64,000 nucleotides of DNA, taken from NCBI GenBank assembly GCA_051294375.1, contig CM119263.1:2256113-2320112 (forward strand), written 5' to 3'. The translations under genes were made by a program, and so were the position numbers. The notes under the pieces are model-generated. The model had not been told where the DNA came from, did no database searches, and saw nothing but the letters and a program-made list of their open reading frames with translations. Positions 14,030 through 26,600 of the stretch are shown here, piece by piece. Positions within the stretch are counted from its first letter, which is position 1, and the number at the start of each line of letters is the position of its first letter. Source of the DNA: Paraspadella gotoi. Taxonomy: Eukaryota; Chaetognatha.

Positions 14030-14061
<32 letters not shown>

Positions 14062-14598
14062 GACGAAAGATGCAATTTTTATGTAAAAAATATGGGAGGA
14101 AAATAATGGAATTTTGTTATGACGATCGTCGAGGGAACTGAACCGATGCGCCTCTAGTGGCGGAAAATACGCGTGAAACAAAGGAACAACTGTGAAAAGA
14201 AAATGAAGGAGAGAAAGGAAAAGAGAGGAAAGGAGTAATTGACGTTTTTTAATTCATTCATTCTTTAATTTTTTCCTTCATTTTTTCATACATTCTTTTA
14301 TTCATTAATTTGTTTCCTTCATTTATTCAATTATTTGTTCATTCATTTAATTATTTATTTATTTATTTATTTATTTATATATTTATTTATTAATTCAATC
14401 TTTTGTTCATTCATTCATTGAGTCAATAATTTGTTTATTCATTTAATTAATCATTCGTTTATTCATTATATAATTTGTTCATTTATTCATTGATTTATTT
14501 AATCATTCATTAATTTATTTATTTATTCAGTCATTTATTCATTAATTTATTCCTTTCTTCTTTCATTTATTCTAACGAATTTTCATTCAGTGAACTTC

Positions 14599-14660
<62 letters not shown>

Positions 14661-14863
14661 CTTGAAACTTCATTCAGTGAACTTCATCTCTCGTGATTCT
14701 CTCTCTCTTTTCCATTCACGTTTCACGTTTGAGCTTTGAAACCCGCTCACTTGTTTTGCATCTAATTACCCCTCAAGTTTTTCCTCCCTTTTTTTCCCCT
14801 TCCACGCGCGACTAATTAAATTTGAGTGTTTTAAGCAAAGGATATGCCTGATGAAAATTCAAG

Positions 14864-14935
<72 letters not shown>

Positions 14936-15916
14936 TCGGCTCCACTTGGCAAGTCACTTCTCGACGGACATTTTAATTACAAGCCTCGTATTTTCACGGC
15001 CAAACGCCGGCGCCGGCGCAGCGTAAATCTTTCTTCGGCCGCCGGCGCAGCGTAAATCTTTCTTCGGCCGCCGGTCGGCGCTAAATCTTTCCGAGACTCG
15101 GACGCCGGTCGCTTGGCGGCGTCGCTTGGCGGCGTTTTACCTGGCGCCGAATACGAGCGCCCGAGTGACAACCGGAAAATTGAAGGAAAAATTGTCGCGG
15201 GAAAAATCCGATTGCGAAGTGGAGTTGCAGTGGGAAGTGGGAAGTGGGAAGTGGGAAGTGGGAAGTGGGAAGAGAAGGAGGAAGAGAGGGAAAGGGAGCG
15301 CTAGAGGGGGCAGAAGAAAAGAGGGAGTGGCAGAGTGAGTGGGAGTGACAGATGGAATAACAGGAGTGGCAGCGGAAATGACAGAGGTAGTGGGAGTGGC
15401 AGAGGCTTTGAAGGATTTGAAAAAGTCGAAGAGCCAGAGAAAAAATGTTGAAGGTCTCATTTGAAGTTTCTTCCGGCAAAGCTGGATCGTCGAGATTCCT
15501 GACTGAACCAAGTCGAATCAATTCGATTCGTGTCGAAAAATTCAACCAGAAAGTGTAGATAAAAAAACAGTAAAATAGCATGAATTAACTAACGCTTTAC
15601 TAGGGCGGCGAAACTAATTAGTTTTTTGAATTTATGCTGGATCCCGGGACCCATCATCCATGGGCGATCCTTCAGCGGGAGTTACTTTCTTTCTATAGTA
15701 ATATAAATAACAAACTATAAACAATTTGTTGTAGTTCATTAATATATCAAATTGAATCACAAGTGCGCGGATAATTGAGATAATTAAATCAAAGGTGATG
15801 GATTGAAAATGGAATTCGGTCGGAATGTCAGATCTGAAATCAATTCCGCCCAACAGAATTAAGGGCGCTGTGACGTCAGAATCGTTTAGCTCGTAAACAT
15901 TTACCACGAGAGAGAG

Positions 15917-15960
<44 letters not shown>

Positions 15961-18249
15961 TAAAGCAAAAAGAGAGTCAGACAGACCGACCAAACCGACT
16001 ATCAAATCAAACAAATGAATATTAACGAACGAACGAACGAATAAACGAAACGGAATGAGAAATGAACCTAAACGATTTTAATTAAACGATATTACGCCAA
16101 AACTCCATTTGGCCATCCACCATCAACCCCCTAATTCACCACCCAATAATACCACTCCCTGGCCCTTTTCAGATCTGGAGTGTCACCAGACGAAACTGCG
16201 ATGGACGACAAAAAGCGAATCACTCCTTTGATGTTCGCCGCCCTTTACGGCGAAAAGAGAATAGTTCACCTTCTTCTTTTCTCGGGCGCGGATCCGAATA
16301 AAAGGTTGTAAAATGGGAAGGAGGTATAAGAGTGAGACTCAGATTATTCTATCGAAATATCACGTCATCATCTATGAATAAATTAAGCTGCTAAACAATG
16401 TAAAAAAACTTAGTAAAATTCAAAAATATACCTAAATGTAAATAATTAAATTCTTGGACTTTAAATAATTTAGCCACTATATGCAAATGAGATTGATAGA
16501 ATTCCATCTCAGTAATATTCTTGAGACTCTAATGCTCTTAAAGAGGTGGATGGTAAGGGGTGGTCGAGGATGGTAAGTTGTTGATGGTGGGGCGATTGGA
16601 GGCTGGCGAATTGTTACATGGGTCTTCGATTGGTGGAGATATGAAAATGATTTGTGCTCTCTTTTCCGAAAGCGCCCCAATTTTCCTGTTTCCTTTATTT
16701 TCAAAATTTAGTTTTCAAACTTACACAATTCTAACCTAAATCTTTAAACCCTAAAACCCCTTATTCTTTAATCCTTAAACTTAAAATAACCTTAACCCTA
16801 ATGTCTAACTTGGTCCCTAACCTTAATCGCTAACACTCAATTTCTAACCTGTTTAACTAAAAAATTGACCTAATTCGCAATTTAAAAGACGACTCGCATC
16901 GGAAGTTCTACGACAATAAGGCAATGTTGATAGTCAAATCATTTCTTTTGTTGGGTTTTTATGCAAATGATAAAATTTAAGCAATTATGGCAACAGCAGG
17001 GTTCTGTGATGCCCATTGGGATGGGCTATCTCACTGTTGGCTTTTGGGGGCTTCCGACCCTCAGTGACGCCTCCAGTCACTGGCGCGGTTACCCTAGGAC
17101 GGCCTCGCTTGCCACGCAGAGGGAAGTTCGTTAGGACGTAACTAGTGGGATGGTGTCCCTCTAGCAGTTGCTAAGACAGAGCGTGGAACCCACAGGTCGC
17201 GGGCAAACATATAGGTTCCCAGCTGAATGTCGCACGTACCTGTGAAGAAACCATGTAGGGCAAGCGTTTTGTAGTTATCCCGGCAATGGCGTTGCCGTGC
17301 GTACGTGGCAATGGTTTGCACTTGCGAAGGTGGGTCATAGCTACTTATGGCACAGCCGGGTGCCTGTGATGCCCATATGGGATGGCATCTCACTGTTGCT
17401 TTGGGGCTTCCGACTCAGTGACGCTCCGCACTGGCGCGTTACCCATAGGACGGTCCGCTTTGCAACAGCAGAGGAAGTCGTTAGGACTGTGGATGGAACA
17501 CTACGCCTGGGATGTGTGTTCCCCTCTGAGCCAATGATTGGCTAAGGATGGGGAACATGAGGCGGTGTGAATATACCGCACACAATAACATTTTTTTAAC
17601 ATAAAATATCAGAATTTGTATTTTTATAGAAATATCCATATTGTTTTTAACTTTTTATTTTTTAAAGTTATTAAGGTCAACATATTATGAAACTTTTGAA
17701 AAAATTATTTTCATGTGATACACTAATATTTTTATGACATCTAATTGTTATTTGATCTCGCTCAAATAAAATTTTTGTTCTATCTATTTTTAATAATCAA
17801 TGTAGTTTGGGATATTGATCTCTGAGCTAAATTCGACGTTAACGCTCGGCCCGCTGCTGCTCAGTTTCTTAAAATAAAAGTAGAGGGTCATCTGTGGCTC
17901 AGCCTTCGCTTTAATCTTTCTTTCTTTAGTATCTAAATATCTTTGTCAAATATATTAGTCAATCCGTTGGCGTTTTGTTCTGTTTTGTTTTGTTTTGTTT
18001 TACTTCAATTTAAATACATATACGTTATATATACATTATATATTTTATATTATTATTTAAATGATACAGAAGTTGAAAAAGAATTTTTTTATTTCGATCG
18101 TTTATTTCGAACCTCGTCTTTGAGGCGCCGGCTCGGCCATCTTTTATTCTCTCCTCGTTCAAACCCTAAATTCTTTAGATCTCAATTTCCTTCTCTCTCT
18201 CTATCTCTCTCTCTATTTCTTCTGTCTCTCTTTCCTCTCTCTCTTCTTC

Positions 18250-18301
<52 letters not shown>

Positions 18302-21300
18302 CCTATCTATCTATCTACCTATCTAATCTATCTAATCTATCTATCTCTAGCTAACCCCCACCCTTTCTTTTTTCCTCAGAGACGTTTACGGGAACACTCC
18401 GCTGCAGTACGCCGTCACCAGCGGCGACTTGGCCATCATTCGAATGATCATCCTCAAGGTGATTTCCAGGGAGAATGACTGATGGCTTCCTCGTCGTCGT
18501 CGTTGTTGTTATTGTTGTTGTTGTTTAAGTTGTTGTTGTTTTATGTTGTTGTTGCTGTTGTTGTTTTTATGTTGTTATTGCTGTTGTCGTTATTTTTGTT
18601 GTTGTTGTCTTAAAGTTTTTATTTTTTTTATTTTAAATCCATTTAAACAATTTTATTAAATGTATTAACGATTTATCAAACATCCAAAATCGCGTTAATT
18701 TAAACATAACAAACAATGAAATGTTTTCTCTCTCGCGTTTTGTCTTAATGGATTTTGTATTCGATGTGATTGAAGCACAATAGTTTTCGACGATCGGTAT
18801 TGAAAAACTATCACTATCGCTATCACCATCAGTCTATCACTATCACTATCACCATCAGTCTATCACCCACTCATATTCGACGAATTCTTTCAACGATTTC
18901 TTTTATCACTTTCATCGAGAAGTCTTCTTCTTCTTCTTCTTCTTCGTCGTCGTCGGCGTCGTAGTTGTCGTCATCGTCGTCAGGGAGAATCACCTTCTAA
19001 ATGGTTATTCCTTATGGTTTCTTCTCCNNNNNNNNNNNNNNNNNNNNNNNNNNNNNNNNNNNNNNNNNNNNNNNNNNNNNNNNNNNNNNNNNNNNNNNNN
19101 NNNNNNNNNNNNNNNNNNNNNNNNNNNNNNNNNNNNNNNNNNNNNNNNNNNNNNNNNNNNNNNNNNNNNNNNNNNNNNNNNNNNNNNNNNNNNNNNNNNN
19201 NNNNNNNNNNNNNNNNNNNNNNNNNNNNNNNNNNNNNNNNNNNNNNNNNNNNNNNNNNNNNNNNNNNNNNNNNNNNNNNNNNNNNNNNNNNNNNNNNNNN
19301 NNNNNNNNNNNNNNNNNNNNNNNNNNNNNNNNNNNNNNNNNNNNNNNNNNNNNNNNNNNNGTTAAAGATTATGTTAGTGTTAAAGGTTTAAGATTAAGGG
19401 ATTAGGTTAATGTTAGGTTAAGAATTAGGTTAGGGTTAAGAATTAGGGTTAGAAGTTAGAAGTTTGAAATGGGGCGCTTTGGGAAAAGAAAGCCATAAAA
19501 TCATAGGAATTTCTGTTCTTCTGTTTTGGCCTCATTTCTTTTTCTCTGAGAGATTTCGATTCACATTCGCGGACGTTGACCTCTGGTTTAATGAGTTTTT
19601 TTTCCCCCGCCGGTCCCCGCTTCCGCCCCCTCTCACCTCCCAAACAAAACCATTAAAAGGCAGAAAGGGGGCGGGGGGGTAATCCATATTTTTCTTTTTT
19701 TTTTGCTATAAAAACGCATTACTATCTTACGGGAAAAAAGTTAGAAACATTTTTAAAATTTGAGGATATCCTACTCGAAAACTTGCTCGATTTTCTTTAA
19801 AAAAATCAGGATGTTTTTCAGATTCTTTACCACTAATTTCCTTTCAGTTGCTTCCTTCCATTTTTTCGTTAGATCAAACCGTATAGAAGTTAGCAGGCAA
19901 AATAAGATTGCTACCTCAAGTGAAAAATGGCGGAAAAATCCGCCTTTAGTTTTCCACAATTCTTGGTATATAGTTATTTGTTTCTATTTCAAATTGAGTT
20001 AGTTATTTTTTTCATTTTTTAAATTGGTTATGCCGAATAGACAGCCCCTCTCTTTGTTTCATAAAGGTGCAAAATTGTTCAGCTCTGAAGAAAAGAGGGG
20101 AAAGACGCAACAACATCAGCTAATAGACTTAGAATCCCTCGTTCCACCATTGCAAATTTTTTACGTGGCGATTACAACAAATCAAAAACATTTGCACACG
20201 GTGTGTTCAGCCGTCTGGAAGACCAAAAAAAAGTACCACACCAGACGAAATGCAGGCAGTGGTCGATGCCGAGGGAGGGCATTACAGATATTGAGAATGT
20301 TTTACCCATGTTTTGCTTATATTTTATTGAATAAATTGAACTTTTTTTAAAAAAAAATGTTTGTCTAAACTTTTTTTCCTAAGATAGTATTGCCGTTAAA
20401 GATTCCCATCTCAATTCTTTTTAAATTTTCCGGTAATTAAGTTAATTTCTTTAGATTAAATGTTGAGTAATGGATTAGATAGGAAGAATTTGGTTTAGGG
20501 ATCAGGTTAAGGGATTAGGGTTAAATTGTTAAATGGTTTAAGGTTTAAAGATATGTTAGTGTTAAAGGTTTAAGGTTAAGGGATTAGGTTAAGTAAAGTA
20601 TTTAGGTAAGAATAGCGTTAGGCGTAAGAATTAGGGTTAGAAGTTAGAAGTTTGCAAATATATGTGTTTTTATTCGCTTTACAACAATTAGTTGAAAAAG
20701 TACATTCAAAAGGGGCATACAGACATTACAGATAAACGCAATTTAAATTGTTACCAGTTTTACAATCAACAAAATATAAACTATTTAAATTAAAAGAACG
20801 AAAAAAAAAAACGGAAAAAAAAAAATCAAACAATAAGCATAGACAAGATTTTTTAGAATATTGAATGGGGCGCTTTGGAAAAGAAAGCCATTAAAATCAT
20901 GAGGAGATTTCTTGTTCTTCTGTTCCTGGCCTCATCTTCTTCTTTCTCATCAGAGATTTCGATTCACATTCGCGGACGTTCGACCTCTGGTTTAATGGTN
21001 NNNNNNNNNNNNNNNNNNNNNNNNTTTTTTTTTATTTTCTTTTTAACTTTGTTTATCTTTTTAGATGCGCCGAGAGTCGGTCGATCGGTCGCTTGGTCCG
21101 TTGGTCTGTCCAACTTACATTAAAAATTCTCATAACTCGCCTATATTTGTTAAGATCGAAAAAAAACCAAAAATCTCCGGGACTGGAAGCGCCGCCTTCA
21201 GGAAATCCTAAACCAATAAAGAATAAAAGACGGAATTCCGATGCAGTCCGTGTTATAAATATACGGGCTATGTTGAATGTTATGCCTTATCCTCCCTATT

Positions 21301-23643
21301 TTTTGATATCTTTCTATCTCTGTCACCAAAGTTAAGCGTTGGTCAATTTTCGCGCGCGTTTCTCAAAGTAAGAGAGAGATTTCCTGATTTGTTTTTAGTC
21401 TCATTTATGAACTCAGTAGAAACTCATCGCCCAGAAGAAACCTCATATTTACGAGTTTCCAATGAACTTTTTTGCGAGAATAAAAGTTTAAATATATGAT
21501 TCGCGATGTTCTTATTTGGAACTCATGTTAATCAGTTCGTCGGGGCAAAGACTCGAACGCTCGACATCGCAAGCGTGAGAAGAAAACAATCTCACAGGCT
21601 AAGAAAGCCACTTCGGCGCAAAACGATGGATGGACCGATTTTGTTCTTTTCTTTCATGTACTTTGTTTTATTCTATTCTGTTTTATCTCCCCTTTTGTTT
21701 TTTAATTAATCATTTAATGTCCTTTTAATTTTTTGGTTTTCTAATTTCTTTGCGTTTAACTGCCGTTTCCTCTTTCTTTCCATCTCTCTTTCCGTCTATC
21801 TTTACCTCTTTCTTTCCCCTTTTATTTTCTTTTCCTAATTACTTTCCACGTCTCGTTTTACTCACAACTCGAGCCGTTTAATATTAATCCCTTTTTTTTT
21901 CTCATTTTCATGCAAACGACGTTTACACCGCGGAACGTTCGACTTACCGACGTTACGCTTGTTTTAAAAAAAGATGCTGCCGACATTTTTAAAACTGTTT
22001 CAAATAGCAGTCGGTCTGTCAATCTCTCTGGCTCGTTGTCCGTTCGCCATCGCAACTGATTGCAAGACAAAACAAAAGTAAAAATAGAACCTTTTCTTCT
22101 TTTTTTTCCTTCTTTTTTCTTTTTCTTCTTTTTTCTTTTCCTTCTTTTTTCTTTTCCACCTTTATTCTTTTTCCTCCTTTTTCTCTTTCCTCCTTTTTCT
22201 CTTTTTCCTCCCTTTTCTCTTTCCCCAATTTTCCCCCTTTTTCCTTTTTCCTTCTTTTTTCTTTTCCTTCTGTTTTCTTTTCCACCTTTATTCTTTTTCC
22301 TCCTTTTTCTCTTTCCTCCATTTTTCCACCTTTTTCTCTTTTCCAACCCCTTTTTCCTCTTTTCTCGGACCACCAACCAAGTCGTCGTTCTCGTTCCTCC
22401 ATCTCCCGCCACGCCTCTCCCCCCCCTCTCTCTCCCCCCGAGCGATCGTTACAATAATTCCAATTAAGGTAACGCAGATTTCAACGCCGCTAGAAACCGT
22501 GAGGGCCCCCGCGGACGAAAAGGACGATGACGACGACGATAACGACGACGATAACGACGACGTCTCTATTATTTATCTTTGGATCGAAAAGACTTTTATC
22601 GCCAAGAACAGAAGCAGAGTCTCGACAACGACTTGGCGCGCTCCCGCGAAGAAGCCAAGCAGCTCGCTGTTAACGATTGCGTTCGCGAATAACGACGACG
22701 TCTGCGAATAATACTTATGGCGAATAGCGATTGGTGTCCAATGATTAACGATGGCATCCAGGAAAACGAATGGTGTTCGAATTTAACAGTGCAATCTGGA
22801 TGTAATGGCACCGTTTCATTAGGAATATGCCATCCGTGAATAATAATACCAACTCCTAATAGTAATAACCGTATCTGTTTGAAGAAGATTCCACCGACTA
22901 TTAACAATTAACAATGATAGCATCCACAAATACCTCTGTTAAAAATCTGTTAAAAATGACGGCGTCCGTAAATAACGATGCCATACGCGAATAACGATCC
23001 CATCCGCGAATAACGAGGCGGGGAAACTCGTTAAAAGCGACGAAGCAGCGACTGGAACCGTTGATCTTCGTTTCGTGTTAGAAGTTTTTTATGTTCGACG
23101 CTCGCGGTCGGTTTTTTTTTTCTCTTTCTCTTTTTCTTTCCTTGGATTTTCTCGAAAAAACCCTACTTTTGTTGATAACATTGTTAAAAATAATTAACTT
23201 CATTCTGATTCATGAGATGCCACATAGTTAATTTTGTTCATTCACTAATAAAACTTACCCTTTTTCGATAACCTTCAACTCTCAGGGCGGCGACCTTCAC
23301 GCTTCTTCCGACCGCGGCTGGACGGCGCTGCATCGCGCAGCAGCCCGCAGCCAACTTCAAGTCATCAAGTATCTGCTGTCACTCGGAGCGGACGCGACTG
23401 TCCGGGATAACCGGGGCTACACCGCCCTCGACGTAAGCCGGACCTACTGCCCGCAATGCGCTCGATATTTGGAGGAGCAAGGAGCGGGAATGGCTGGCGA
23501 AAGGCGTCGTGGCGAGAGTCGCCGTCAAGACGCTCGTAACCGCGCCGGGGAAGCCGGAGCCCGAGGCGGCGCCGAAAAAGACGCCGCCAACAAATCATCG
23601 ACGAAAAATCGCGAAAATTCGGTCTTTGTCGTCAAAACTAATC

Positions 23644-23677
<34 letters not shown>

Positions 23678-26600
23678 AAAACCGACGACGACGACGATGA
23701 AGAAGACGACGGAAAGAGATCCTCTACCGACTACAAAACCGACAACGAAATCAACGACGACCTATCGATCCATGTACCAAGAAACCTGGCTAAAAACCTC
23801 ATCACCGAGCGGCGCCTCCGACGTTTCAAGCGGCGCCGCCGGCGTTTCTAGCGGCGCCGCCGGCGTTTCTAGCGGCGCCGACGGCGTTTCAGACGGCGAC
23901 GACGCTTCCAGTGGCGCCGGATTCGGCGTCCCCACCCTGGCGCCCTTCGACGCGCTCCGTCGCGCCCTCGACGCCGACGATAAGGCGGCGATGAAGCGGC
24001 TCCTCAAGGTACTCTCTCTTATTGATCTTTCTGTGTTTCTTTCTTTCATTCTTTCTTTCTCTTTTTTCTGTTGTCTTTTTTTCCCATCCTTTATTTCTTT
24101 CCACTTCTCTTCCCTCTCCCCACTTACTTAGGCCGGCCTCCACCCAGACGCCGACTTCTACGACCGCGAGTTGGGCGTGACCCTTCTCATGCGCTGCTCC
24201 ATCGCTCCGACCAAGTTCGTCATGGTGCAGATGCTCCTCGCCCACGGAGCAGACCCCAATCGGGTCGCCGACCGCACGGGCTACACTGCCATCCACTACG
24301 CCGCCTGCGGGGGACACCTGGAGACTTTGGAGACCCTGGAGGCCTACGGGGCGGATATACAGGTGCGGGAATGGAGGTGCAATTGGCGGGAGAGGGCTAG
24401 GTGTAGAGGTTCTCGTAAGTTAAATTTGAATTAAATTAATTGATTAATTAATTCAAAAAGATTAAAAAAACGAAATGAGTGAAATTGATATTAGAAAAAT
24501 TTGTTGGAAGAATTAATTAATTAAAATAAACTAATAAACTAATTAGACTAATTAAACTAATTAAAATAAAGGACGAATTCATCACTCATCAGTCATCACT
24601 TTACTTATCCCCCCACCCCTCTAAGGCTCTCACCTTCTCCGGTCAAACGATCCTCCACTGCGCAGCGGCCTTTGATCATCTCGAGGCCCTCAAGTACGGC
24701 ATCCGCATGGGCGTCGATCCGTTCGTCAAAGACTTGGAGGGAAAGACCTGCCTCGACTGGAGCCGTCGGCTGCCGGACTCCAGCTGCTCCGCTTACCTTC
24801 AGCGGCTGCTGCAGCGATCCTCCCGCAGCAAACGGAGCTCCACCTTCGACGATCTCAAGTCGGCCGTCGAGGCGAGGGACGAGGTCGAGGTCAAGCGGCT
24901 CCTCGACTCGGGCGTAGACCCCGAGGCCAACCCCAGCTGCTGCGGCGTGCCCGAGGTCCATCAACTCGGATCGCCCTCTCGGCTGGAGTCTTTCGTCCGC
25001 TCCAACCTCCTCATCTACGCCGTCCACAACTCGACCAAACCCATCATCCATCTGATGCTGGAGAAAGGAGCGGCGCTGCGGGAGAGGGTGCATCGCGGGG
25101 TGTCGGCGATCCACTTGGCGGCACGCCGCGGCGTCGTCGACATCATGGAGGAACTGCTGGACCACGGCGCCGACGTGCGGGCGAGAACGCTGGGCGAAGG
25201 ATGGACGGTGCTGCACGTTGCGGCGGCGCAGAACAACCTCGACGCGCTCGCATATGGGGTATAGAAGAGAGATTGATGGAGAATTGAAGGGAATTGATGG
25301 GGAATTGAAGGGAATTGATGGAGAATTGAAAGTTATAGAGGGAATTTAGAGAAAATATTATTGATTTAATAAGAATTGCTGTGGAATTAAAAGAAATCGA
25401 TGGAGAATTGACGGAAATTGATGGTGAATTTAAAGGAATTGATGGGGAAAGAATTGAATTAATGATGGAGTATGAATGATGTCTTAAGGGTTGCAACAGC
25501 TGACTCGGTGAGGTTCGGAAGCCTTTAGGGGACATTAAAATTATAAATACATTGCCGTTTTACTTTAGGATGTTTTAAATTTAATCATGCTTCCCCCCCT
25601 CTCTTCTCCTCCCCTTTTCTCTTTAGATCCAAATGGGCGTGGACCCTCGCGCCAAGGAGCGTCACGGCAAGACGCCCCTCGACGTTGCTCGTCAAGTAAG
25701 CGCCCAACTTGGAAACGAATGCGCCGTCCTCTTGACCAACGTCTTGGCGGGCAACGCCTCCTCGGTGCCCTACGAGACCTTCGGCCCCTACTACCTCCGC
25801 CGGGCTATCCTGGACGATCGCCTCGACGAAGTCCGACGCCTCCTCGATTACGGCGTCGATCCGCGGCGCGTCATGTGGAATCCGGGCTTCGATCCCGGCG
25901 CCGGCTGCGGCTCCTGCCGCACGGTGCTGATGGAGGCGGCGCGGCGGCGTCAGGCGCCTATCGTGCGGGCTCTGCTGCGGCGCGGAGCGGAGCCCGATTT
26001 CCCCGACGCCGGTGGAAGGACGGCACTGCATTACGGGGCGTTCGGAGGGGACGTGGAGGTGCTAGAGGCGCTGATCCGCGCCGGTGGGAAATTGGACTCG
26101 CGCGATAAAGACGGCGTCACTGTGGCCGAAGTGGCTGACGCCGCTGGACATGTCGACGCCGCTCATTTTGTGGCTAAGCAGACGAAGGGGGAAAGGAAAT
26201 CTGGGGAAGGGGATCAGAGGAAGAGGGAAGGGGATCACAAAAAGATAGAAAGGGATCAAAGAAAGAGGGAAGGGGAAAGAAAGACTGACAACAATGTGAA
26301 AGGAAACGTCGACGTCAAAGACAAAAATAGCAACAACAACAACAACAACGCCTCGCGCGCCTCTCATGACGATCACCGACGCCGCCATCGACCCAAAGCG
26401 CCGCTCCCATTATCCGGCGTCGCTCGTTCCGACATAAACCTTTTGCGCGACGCCGTTTCGCGCCGCGACACGCGTCGGGCGCGCCGCTTGCTTCAGCGCG
26501 GCGTCTCGCCCGACGCCGGATACTGGAACTCTCGCGTGGAATCGACGCTGCTGATGAAAGCGGCTCTGCGGAGCGACGAGAAGATGGTGGAGCTGCTGCT

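Noticed and set aside
16731-16860. A true interstitial telomere array
   Set aside because: The units are degenerate and tied to a recurring MITE terminus, so a mobile element explains them better.
21536-21612. Functional tRNA gene
   Set aside because: The promoter boxes are spaced as in tRNA, but the acceptor and T stems do not pair.
24605-25216. Long minus-strand frame opposite ankyrin exon 7
   Set aside because: It mirrors a GC-rich coding exon; the plus frame shows clear ankyrin motifs.
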